Part shown: piece by piece, positions 1 to 4,690 of the stretch
How positions within the stretch are numbered: position 1 is the stretch's first letter
Layout: every line of letters starts with the position of its first letter
The notes under the pieces: generated by a model
Databases searched by the model: none
The model's input: the letters and a program-made list of their open reading frames with translations, nothing else
What the model was told of the DNA's origin: nothing
Made by a program: the position numbers and the translations under genes
Assembly (NCBI GenBank): GCA_030052355.1
Contig: JASIGS010000332.1
Location: 1 to 5,257 of the forward strand
Direction: 5' to 3'
Source of the DNA: Streptosporangiaceae bacterium
Lineage (GTDB): Bacteria; Actinomycetota; Actinomycetes; Streptosporangiales; Streptosporangiaceae
Length of the DNA stretch: 5,257 nt

Positions 1-485
1 AGGTTGACCGCACTCGGGTCGCCGTGCACCAGCACGGCGAGCGCCCGCGCGGTCAGGTACCTGGTCGCCTTGCGCGCCTCTTCCTCAGGGTTGCTGCAGC
101 TCAGGTCCGGCAGCACGTCCTGCCAGGGCACGGTCCCTGCCTCGGTGTCGTGCCGCAGGCGCTCGGCGTCCAGGTAGTCGGCGAACGCGCGGTCGAGTGC
201 CGCGCCGTGAAGTGAGCCAGTGCCCCACAGCGCGAGCAGGTGCGCGGTCGTCCCGGCCGGCCACTCGGTCGCCCGCCCGGAGAGGAACTCGTCAGCCAGC
301 CACTCGAGCAGCTGCGTGCGCTGGTCGGCGGGCAGCCGCGGGACCGTGACGCTCCCCGACTCCGGGTCTAAGTCGTTGAGCTGCTGCTGGTGGAACAGGC
401 GCAGGCGGGTGCGGTAGTCCTGCTCGAACTTACGCAGCTCGCTGATGCGGCGGTCCAGGTCTGCCAGTTCTGCGGTAGCCGTCAT
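1..485 (-). CDS. Hypothetical helical protein, N-terminal part (runs off left edge)
   Basis: The minus strand is open without a stop from an ATG at 485-483 to the window edge, giving 161 codons of an incomplete gene. The start is supported by a GGGGGA run four bases upstream (plus-strand tccccc at 490-495). The protein begins MTATAELADLDRRISELRKF and continues with an EQDYRTRLRLFHQQQLNDL segment, so residues 5-40 look like a charged amphipathic helix or short coiled coil. Residues 50-161 are also mainly helix-forming, rich in Ala, Leu, Asp and Arg, with several Trp. I see no signal peptide, membrane segment or catalytic motif. The segment LRKFEQDYRTRLR loosely recalls the tails of actinobacterial DivIVA/Wag31-like proteins, but that is only a resemblance. 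I do not recognise the family. Residue 39 is encoded by the rare leucine codon TTA (369-371). The gene is divergent from the thiolase. That it is a coding gene is fairly certain; its function is unknown. Confidence 0.72.
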   Translation of the reverse strand, partial: MTATAELADLDRRISELRKFEQDYRTRLRLFHQQQLNDLDPESGSVTVPRLPADQRTQLLEWLADEFLSGRATEWPAGTTAHLLALWGTGSLHGAALDRAFADYLDAERLRHDTEAGTVPWQDVLPDLSCSNPEEEARKATRYLTARALAVLVHGDPSAVN

Positions 486-531
486 GTGTTCCCCCAATGT
501 CGCCAAACCCCGTGCCAGGCAAAGCCAACCA

Positions 532-548
532 CGCGGCCGGTGGCCGCG
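532..548. repeat. Perfect 17-bp inverted repeat in divergent intergenic region
   Basis: CGCGGCC-GGT-GGCCGCG is a perfect dyad with 7-bp arms and a 3-bp centre. It lies between the divergent starts of the left-hand gene (485) and the thiolase (621). It could be the binding site of a dimeric regulator serving both genes, or a hairpin in the 5' leader of the left-hand transcript. The arms contain only G and C, so chance occurrence in G+C-rich DNA is a real possibility. Confidence 0.4.
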
Positions 549-608
549 ATGGCCGTTCGGCGGGCTGCGGAACACTATGCGCTGGACTGCGTCGTCTGCG
601 TACCGCCG

Positions 609-614
609 TATCGT
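609..614 (+). promoter_or_regulatory. Candidate -10 element for a leaderless thiolase mRNA
   Basis: TATCGT fits the TANNNT -10 pattern common in actinobacteria and ends six bases before the thiolase ATG at 621. Transcription from it would begin at or next to the A of the start codon. No convincing Shine-Dalgarno sequence lies before this ATG, which agrees with leaderless translation. No good -35 hexamer is visible at the usual distance; TGGACT at 583-588 is too far away. Confidence 0.33.
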
Positions 615-620
615 TGGACC

Positions 621-1817
621 ATGCGCAGAGCGGCGATCGTCCAGCCCGTGCGGACCCCGGTCGGCACGTTCGGCGGGAGCCTCCGCGACGTTCCCGTCGA
701 GGATCTCGCCGCAGTCGTGATCAAGGCGGTCCTGGAACGCAGCGGGATCGACCCGGACCTGATCGACGACGTCGCGTTCGCGCAGTCGTACGCGAACGCC
801 GAGACGCCGTGCGTGGGTCGCTGGGCGGCCCTGCAAGCAGGGCTGCCGGTTGGCGTTCCCGGGCTGCAACTCGACAGAAGGTGCGGCGGTGGCCTGCAAG
901 CGGTCATCACCGCCGCGATGATGGTGCAGACCGGCGCCGCCGACGTCGTGATCGCCGGCGGCGTGGAGAGCATGAGCAACGCCGAGCACTACACGACCTC
1001 GGTGCGCTGGGGCGCGCGGGCGGGCAACCAGGTGCTCTACGACAGGATCGACCGCGGCCGCGAGCGGTCACAGCCAGAGTGGCGGTTCGGCAAGATCTCC
1101 GGGATGATCGAGACCGCCGAGAACCTCGCCAGTCAGTACGGCATCACCAGGGAAGAGGCTGACGTCTACGCGGCACGCAGCCACCAGCGCGCCGCAGCCG
1201 CCTGGGCCGCCGGCAAGTTCGACGACGAGGTCATTCCCGTGCAGGTGCCGCAGCGTCGCGGAGAGCCGGTCACGGTCAGCAAGGACGAGGGCGTCCGGCC
1301 AGATTCGACTCCGCAGGCGCTGGCGAAGCTGCGCACGATCATGCCGGGCGGAACAGTGACCGCGGGCAACGCCAGCCAGCAGAATGACGCCGCCGCGGCC
1401 TGCCTGGTCGTGGCGGAGGACCGGCTGGGCGCGCTCGGCCTTGAGCCGCTCGGCTACCTGAAGGGCTGGGCCGCCGTCGGCTGCGAGCCCGCCACCATGG
1501 GCATCGGCCCGGTACCCGCCGTGGCCAAGGTGTTCGCGCGCACCGGGCTGGACTTCAGCGCCATGGACCTCGTAGAGCTGAACGAGGCGTTCGCCGCGCA
1601 GGTCCTCGCCGTCCTGACGGCCTGGGGGTGGGACGACCCCGACAAGCTGAACGTGAACGGCTCGGGCATCTCGCTCGGCCATCCGATCGGGGCGACCGGA
1701 GCGCGGATGCTGGCCACCGGGCTGCGCGAACTGCGCAGGCGCGGCGGCCGGTACCTGCTGGAGACCATGTGCGTGGGCGGCGGGCAGGGCGTCGCCGCGG
1801 TCTTCGAGGCGGCGTGA
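621..1817 (+). CDS. Thiolase (acetyl-CoA C-acyltransferase)
   Basis: A complete 398-residue thiolase, the usual family length. Thiolases condense two acyl-CoAs or cleave 3-ketoacyl-CoA with CoA, in the cytoplasm, in beta-oxidation or in acetoacetyl-CoA formation. All hallmarks are present. The nucleophilic Cys is C88 in LDRRCGGGLQAV. IAGGVESMSN is at 111-120 and TAGNASQQNDAAAA at 247-260. NEAFA is at 321-325, the histidine motif is at 345-360 with H354 in SLGHP, and the second active-site Cys is C384 in CVGGGQG. The start at 621 (MRRAAIVQPVRTPVG) matches where thiolases normally begin. An in-frame ATG at 549 would add 24 residues unlike thiolase, so I prefer 621. No ribosome-binding site is obvious, and a -10-like element sits just upstream. 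Sequence alone does not separate a degradative FadA-type enzyme from a biosynthetic acetyl-CoA acetyltransferase, and no other beta-oxidation gene adjoins it. Confidence 0.95.
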   Translation: MRRAAIVQPVRTPVGTFGGSLRDVPVEDLAAVVIKAVLERSGIDPDLIDDVAFAQSYANAETPCVGRWAALQAGLPVGVPGLQLDRRCGGGLQAVITAAMMVQTGAADVVIAGGVESMSNAEHYTTSVRWGARAGNQVLYDRIDRGRERSQPEWRFGKISGMIETAENLASQYGITREEADVYAARSHQRAAAAWAAGKFDDEVIPVQVPQRRGEPVTVSKDEGVRPDSTPQALAKLRTIMPGGTVTAGNASQQNDAAAACLVVAEDRLGALGLEPLGYLKGWAAVGCEPATMGIGPVPAVAKVFARTGLDFSAMDLVELNEAFAAQVLAVLTAWGWDDPDKLNVNGSGISLGHPIGATGARMLATGLRELRRRGGRYLLETMCVGGGQGVAAVFEAA

Positions 1818-1826
1818 CGGCGGGTA

Positions 1827-1837
1827 CGCCCAGTGCG
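1827..1837. promoter_or_regulatory. Candidate ClgR/PopR-like operator upstream of the regulator gene
   Basis: CGCCCAGTGCG has the CGC-N5-GCG layout described for ClgR-type regulators. It is nearly palindromic: arms CGCCC and GTGCG around a central A, with one mismatch. It lies just upstream of the candidate -35 hexamer at 1846, a suitable position for an activator. Only the CGC and GCG cores and part of the flanks fit the motif, and such cores are frequent in G+C-rich DNA. Confidence 0.28.
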
Positions 1838-1845
1838 AAAACGTC

Positions 1846-1874
1846 TTACGGCCACGGCCCGCCGCGGTTAGCTT
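1846..1874 (+). promoter_or_regulatory. Candidate promoter of the popR-like gene
   Basis: TTACGG (1846-1851) and TAGCTT (1869-1874) are separated by 17 bases, about 40 bases before the regulator's ATG at 1914. The -10 fits TANNNT; the -35 fits the consensus only in its first two bases. This stretch is also less G+C-rich than its surroundings. The call rests on pattern and spacing alone. Confidence 0.27.
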
Positions 1875-1913
1875 GAATCGATCTACATCGCCGCCGGAAA
1901 CGGGAGCCTGCAG

Positions 1914-2309
1914 ATGCGCGTCCTGCTAGGTCAGGGCCGGCCGGAGCCGGAGCGGCCGAGGCCGCTGCTGCGCACCGCGCTCGGCACTGTGCTGCGCCGT
2001 GTCCGGCTGGAGCAGGGCCGGACGCTGGCCGCCGTTGCAAGGGCGGCAGGGGTCTCGCTCCAGTACCTGTCCGAGCTTGAACGGGGGCGCAAGGAAGGGT
2101 CCTCCGAGGTACTCGCGGCGATCTGCGACGCGCTCGGCATCGGCCTGGCCGACCTGCTCGCTGAGGCGAGGCGCGACCTCGCGGCGGCGGGCCGGGCGCC
2201 TGGCACGGTGGTGCGCCTGCCGATGGCAGACCGGCTGGCCCCGCCGGGAGACGGCCCGGTATCCCCGGCCTACCGCACCGGCCCGCAAGCCTGCCTGCGG
2301 GCCGCCTGA
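1914..2309 (+). CDS. popR: ClgR/PopR-type HTH transcriptional activator of clp genes
   Basis: A 131-residue XRE-type DNA-binding protein. The Cro/C1-like domain spans about residues 20-83, with the helix-turn-helix at 37-58 (TLAAVARAAGVSLQYLSELE). It is followed by RGRKEGSSEVLAAICDALGI, which is close to the conserved signature of actinobacterial ClgR and PopR. Residues 90-131 are a Pro/Ala/Gly-rich, probably unstructured tail ending LRAA. ClgR and PopR activate clp genes, and PopR of Streptomyces lividans is degraded by Clp protease through its C-terminal Ala-Ala. The same ending here suggests the same turnover. The start has GGGAG (1902-1906) seven bases upstream. The gene is convergent with two clpP genes, and its TGA directly abuts the TGA of the second clpP. 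From context I infer that it controls that operon. It could instead be the genome's main clgR, since the two families are similar; membership of the ClgR/PopR group is much surer than the exact name. Confidence 0.85.
   Translation: MRVLLGQGRPEPERPRPLLRTALGTVLRRVRLEQGRTLAAVARAAGVSLQYLSELERGRKEGSSEVLAAICDALGIGLADLLAEARRDLAAAGRAPGTVVRLPMADRLAPPGDGPVSPAYRTGPQACLRAA
2279..2304 (-). terminator. 9-bp perfect hairpin just after the clpP operon, inside popR codons
   Basis: CGGCCCGCA (2279-2287) and TGCGGGCCG (2296-2304) pair perfectly over nine base pairs around an 8-base loop. Read on the minus strand, the stem begins five bases after the stop codon of the second clpP gene, a normal place for a terminator. 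It has no U-tract on either strand, as is common for actinobacterial hairpins, so termination is unproven. On the plus strand the same bases encode the last residues of the regulator. Confidence 0.45.
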
Positions 2310-2930
2310 TCAGCGGGGCGTGGGCGCGGCCGCTGCCTTGCGGGTCGTGATCACCTCGTCGGCGAGGCCGTAGCCGACGGCTTCCTCGGCGCCGAAGGTC
2401 TTGTTCCGGTCCGAGTCGGCCCTGATCTTGGCGACCGGATGGCCGGTGTGCAGGCTGAGGATCTCATCGACCTCGGCCCTCACCTGCGCCAGTTCCTTCG
2501 CCTGGACGGCCAGGTCGGGCAGCGGCCCCTGAGCCTGGCTCGACGGCTGATGCAGCATGACCTTGGCGTGACGCAAGACCGCGCGCCTGCCGGGCGCTCC
2601 GGCCGCGAGCAGGACCGCCGCCGCGGACGCTGCCTGCCCCATGCAGATCGTGGCCACGTCCGGCTGGATGAACTGCATCGTGTCGTAGATGGCGGTGAGC
2701 GCGCTGTACGAGCCGCCCGGGGAGTTGATGTACAGCGATATCTCCAGATCCGGGCTGGCCGCCTCGAGGTGGATCAGCTGCGCCATCACGACGTTTGCGA
2801 CGCCGTCGTCGATCTCGGTACCGATGAAGACGATCCGCTCCGACAGCAGCCGCGAGTAGACGTCGTAGGCCCGCTCACCGAGCGGCGTGCGCTCGACCAC
2901 CGTCGGTATCGTGTACTGGCCCATGGTCAC
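2310..2930 (-). CDS. clpP: ClpP protease subunit (ClpP4-like) with Asn at the catalytic Asp position
   Basis: A 206-residue ClpP, the usual length. ClpP forms two stacked heptameric rings that degrade proteins delivered by Clp ATPases. The protein starts (M)[19 protein letters not shown], followed by the YINSPGG motif (68-73, ending PGGS). The nucleophile is S102 in MGQAAS and the histidine is H127 in MLHQPS. From H127, alignment with E. coli ClpP is gap-free (HTG at 161-163) and puts N176 (SDRNKTF, codon AAC) where the catalytic Asp belongs. Neighbouring D172 and D174 align with non-catalytic positions. The subunit may therefore be weak alone and act in a mixed complex with its partner. The chosen GTG overlaps the upstream clpP stop (GTGA), indicating translational coupling. 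ATG at 2924 is a plausible alternative and is better spaced from GGCGGGG at 2933-2939. The Ala/Pro-rich tail AAAAPTPR is poorly conserved. ClpP identity is certain; the ClpP4 label is by context and resemblance. Confidence 0.93.
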   Translation of the reverse strand: MTMGQYTIPTVVERTPLGERAYDVYSRLLSERIVFIGTEIDDGVANVVMAQLIHLEAASPDLEISLYINSPGGSYSALTAIYDTMQFIQPDVATICMGQAASAAAVLLAAGAPGRRAVLRHAKVMLHQPSSQAQGPLPDLAVQAKELAQVRAEVDEILSLHTGHPVAKIRADSDRNKTFGAEEAVGYGLADEVITTRKAAAAPTPR

Positions 2931-3547
2931 AGCCCCGCCGACCGGCCGAACGCCGCGGGGCGGACGTCGCTGACTCGTTCCACGACGTGGTCGATCATGC
3001 CGTACTCCAGGGCTTCCGCCGCGCTGAACCAGCGGTCACGCATGCTGTCGGCGCGGACGCGTTCCGTCGGCTGGCCGGTGTGCTCGGCGATCAGCTGCGT
3101 CATCAGGTTCCCGGTCCGTTCCAGCTGCGCGGCGTAGATCTCGACGTCGGCGGCGGTGCCGCCGAAGCCCGCCGAGCCCTGGTGCATCAGGACCTGCGCG
3201 TGCGGCAGGCTGTACCGCTTGCCCTTCGCCCCGGCACACAGCAGGAACTGGGCCATGCTGCCGGCCAGGCCCATGGCCAGCGTGCTCACGTCGTTGGGGA
3301 CGAGCCGCATCGTGTCGTAGATCGCCAGCCCGGCGGTGACCGAGCCGCCCGGCGAGTTGATGTACAGGCTGATGTCGGCGCGCGCGTCCTCGGCGGCGAG
3401 CAGCAGGAGCTGGCCGCAGAGTCGGTTGGCTACCCGGTCGTCCACCTCGGTGCCGAGCACGATGATCCGCTGATAGAGCAGCCGCGCGACCACCTGGTCG
3501 TCGAGGGTTCCGAGCGGGCCTGCCTGCTCGGAAATCGCAGCCTGCAT
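2927..3547 (-). CDS. clpP: ClpP protease subunit (ClpP3-like), first gene of the operon
   Basis: A 206-residue Clp protease proteolytic subunit. [15 protein letters not shown] is at 59-73. The triad is complete: S97 in GLAGSMAQ, H122 in LMHQGSAG and D171 in SMRDRWF, the same numbering as mature E. coli ClpP. The segment around Ser reads GLAGSMAQ, where many actinobacterial ClpPs have GLAASMGQ. ATG at 3547 is chosen because a strong AGGAGGG lies nine bases upstream; the frame stays open to 3715, but those extra 56 residues do not look like ClpP. The N-terminus ([20 protein letters not shown]) lacks the usual xxxERTxxGER start and differs from the partner's, so the axial-pore loops would differ. 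It overlaps the second clpP by four bases, as in paired actinobacterial clpP operons. With a PopR-like gene alongside, the likely counterpart is the clpP3-clpP4 operon of Streptomyces rather than the housekeeping clpP1-clpP2, which is usually next to tig and clpX. Confidence 0.95.
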   Translation of the reverse strand: MQAAISEQAGPLGTLDDQVVARLLYQRIIVLGTEVDDRVANRLCGQLLLLAAEDARADISLYINSPGGSVTAGLAIYDTMRLVPNDVSTLAMGLAGSMAQFLLCAGAKGKRYSLPHAQVLMHQGSAGFGGTAADVEIYAAQLERTGNLMTQLIAEHTGQPTERVRADSMRDRWFSAAEALEYGMIDHVVERVSDVRPAAFGRSAGL

Positions 3548-3556
3548 GATGTCCGT

Positions 3557-3563
3557 CCCTCCT
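3557..3563 (-). promoter_or_regulatory. Ribosome-binding site of the first clpP
   Basis: On the minus strand AGGAGGG lies nine bases before the ATG at 3547. It is the strongest Shine-Dalgarno match in the window. It fixes the start of the ClpP3-like protein and excludes the longer open frame upstream. Confidence 0.75.
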
Positions 3564-3616
3564 GTTGCCGTCCTCCGCCAACCATGTGCCCGCGGTAGCG
3601 GCGCAGGCCAGGGTGA

Positions 3617-3631
3617 TCTGCTGACAGCAGA
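3617..3631. promoter_or_regulatory. Perfect 15-bp dyad upstream of the clpP operon (candidate operator)
   Basis: TCTGCTG-A-CAGCAGA is a perfect inverted repeat with 7-bp arms around one base. It lies 70 bases upstream of the first clpP start, inside the 194-bp region that also precedes the divergent gluconolactonase-family gene. Its mixed base composition makes it less likely to be a chance product of G+C-rich DNA. It is a good candidate for a regulator site, possibly for the adjacent PopR-like protein, although it does not match the CGC-N5-GCG layout of ClgR boxes. I found no convincing -10/-35 pair near it on either strand. Confidence 0.42.
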
Positions 3632-3655
3632 GAAAACGCGGCCCGCACCGCGCCG

Positions 3656-3676
3656 TGTACAACCCGGCCGGTTACA
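3656..3676. repeat. Imperfect dyad with a bulge, TGTACAACC/GGTTACA
   Basis: The core AACC-C-GGCCGGTT pairs AACC..GG with CCGGTT around a one-base bulge. The flanks TGTA and TACA extend the symmetry imperfectly. Read on the minus strand, it also contains TTGTAA and TTGTAC half-sites 15 bases apart. It lies about 65 bases before the gluconolactonase-family start and may be an operator for that gene. Confidence 0.25.
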
Positions 3677-3741
3677 AGGCGCGCACGGGGCAGGCCGACC
3701 GCGATGGGGAGCCACCCACCAGCCCGGAGAGAATGGCCGGC

Positions 3742-4659
3742 ATGAGCGAACAGCGAATGCTCGAAGCCGAGCTGGCGGTCGCTGCCCAGTGCGTGCTCGC
3801 GGAGTCCCCGGTCTGGGACGCCGGCCGCGGGGTCCTGCGGTGGGTGGACATTCTGGCTGGCCAGGTGCACGCGTTCGATCCCGCGACCGGTGCGCGCAGC
3901 CAGTTCAGTACCGGGACGCCGGTCGGCGCGGTGGGCCTGACGACCGGCGGCGGGCTGGTGCTGGCCCTGGTGGACGGGTTCGCCCTGGCGGACGTCGCGG
4001 GCGAGCGGATCACCCGGATACCGGGGCTGCTGACCGACGAGCGCGCCGTCCGCTTCAACGACGGCAAGCCGGACCCGTGGGGCGGGTTCTGCGCCGGCAC
4101 CATGCAGTGGCGCGACGGCGGCCAGCCAGGCTGCCTGTACCGGCTGGCGCCAGACGGGTCGGTTACCGAGCTGGTGACCGACGTGGCGGTCTCGAACGGC
4201 CTGGACTGGACCGACGACCGGCGCAGCTTCTACTACGTCGACAGTCCGTCGGGCGGCGTCGATGTCTTCGACACCGATCCGGGCAGCGGAGCGCTGCTCG
4301 GCCGGCGGCGGTTCGTGGACATCCCGGCAGCGCAGGGCAGCGCCGACGGGCTCACCATCGATGCCGACGGCGGGATCTGGGTCGCCGTCTGGGGCACCGG
4401 CGAGGTGCGCCGCTATACCCCGGACGGACGAGTGGACACCGTCGTGCGGCTGCCGGCGCGGGAGGTCACCTCGGTCGCGTTCGGCGGTTCCGGTCTGGAT
4501 GTGCTGTACATCACGACGGCCAGGGAGCACCTGACGGCAGCGGAGCGGGCGGCGCAGCCGCACGCGGGTGATGTCTTTTGCTGCTCGGCCGGGGTCAGCG
4601 GCAGGCGGGCGTTCCTATTTAAGAGCGAACGCGTGGAAGAAACGGGTTCGCGTGCATGA
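3742..4659 (+). CDS. SMP-30/gluconolactonase/LRE family lactonase
   Basis: A 305-residue six-bladed beta-propeller protein of the SGL family, cytoplasmic since no signal peptide is visible. Such enzymes are metal-dependent lactonases that open aldonolactones such as gluconolactone, feeding sugar-acid pathways. The expected site residues are present: metal ligands E21 (ESPVW), N152 (SNGLDW) and D202 (ADGLTID), and substrate-binding R104 and N106 in RFNDGKPDP, matching E18, N154, D204, R101 and N103 of human SMP-30. Start 3742 is chosen because GGAGAGA (3726-3732) is nine bases upstream; the in-frame ATG at 3733 touches that run. The conserved end (AAQPHAGDVFCCSAGVSG) is followed by AFLF, where relatives often stop soon after. 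The extra KSERVEETGSRA uses several codons ending in A or T and may be drift past a lost stop. A family 3 glycosidase follows after 31 bp, probably in the same operon. The exact substrate cannot be read from sequence. Confidence 0.92.
   Translation: MSEQRMLEAELAVAAQCVLAESPVWDAGRGVLRWVDILAGQVHAFDPATGARSQFSTGTPVGAVGLTTGGGLVLALVDGFALADVAGERITRIPGLLTDERAVRFNDGKPDPWGGFCAGTMQWRDGGQPGCLYRLAPDGSVTELVTDVAVSNGLDWTDDRRSFYYVDSPSGGVDVFDTDPGSGALLGRRRFVDIPAAQGSADGLTIDADGGIWVAVWGTGEVRRYTPDGRVDTVVRLPAREVTSVAFGGSGLDVLYITTAREHLTAAERAAQPHAGDVFCCSAGVSGRRAFLFKSERVEETGSRA
4625..4651. repeat. Spaced inverted repeat GCGAAC-N15-GTTCGC upstream of the glycosidase gene
   Basis: GCGAAC (4625-4630) and GTTCGC (4646-4651) are exact reverse complements 15 bases apart. 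CGCGTG also occurs directly repeated at 4630-4635 and 4649-4654. The elements overlap the last codons of the gluconolactonase-family gene and end 40 bases before the glycosidase ATG. They could form an operator for a sugar-responsive regulator, but the arms are short. Confidence 0.25.
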
Positions 4660-4679
4660 TGGGGGCACCGACATCAGGC

Positions 4680-4685
4680 AGGAGA
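4680..4685 (+). promoter_or_regulatory. Ribosome-binding site of the glycoside hydrolase gene
   Basis: AGGAGA lies five bases before the ATG at 4691. It supports that start for a gene whose remainder is outside the window, and shows translation begins independently of the preceding gene's stop at 4659. Confidence 0.65.
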
Positions 4686-4690
4686 CACCG

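Noticed and set aside
390..620. Upstream extension of the thiolase reading frame
   Set aside because: The frame is open to 390, but it crosses the opposite gene and its control region, and the added residues do not resemble a thiolase. The family start fits 621.
1068..1682. A 204-codon minus-strand frame inside the thiolase
   Set aside because: Antisense shadow of conserved thiolase codons, with no start signal or motif.
1819..1830. GGCG-GGTA-CGCC hairpin after the thiolase stop as a terminator
   Set aside because: Only four base pairs and no U-tract; too weak to call.
2439..3137. A 232-codon plus-strand frame antisense to both clpP genes
   Set aside because: It crosses the junction of two clearly conserved ClpP genes and shows no domain signal; best explained by codon bias of the opposite strand.
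3590..3601. CCGC-GGTA-GCGG dyad as a ClgR box upstream of the clpP pair
   Set aside because: The spacing between CGC and GCG is four rather than five, and such short G+C arms are expected by chance.
3621..3626. CTGACA as a -35 hexamer for the gluconolactonase-family gene
   Set aside because: It is close to TTGACA, but nothing resembling a -10 lies 16-19 bases downstream, and it is the centre of the palindrome.
3637..3652. CGCGG-CCCGCA-CCGCG hairpin in the clpP upstream region
   Set aside because: Five G+C-only pairs, with no position relative to a start or stop that suggests a role.
3430..4563. A 377-codon open frame on the minus strand across the gluconolactonase-family gene
   Set aside because: Its translation is Arg/Ala/Gly-rich low-complexity sequence typical of antisense frames in G+C-rich DNA, and the opposite strand carries a well-conserved enzyme.
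3546..4571. A 341-codon plus-strand frame overlapping the same gene
   Set aside because: It is an out-of-frame shadow with a compositionally biased translation and no recognisable motifs.
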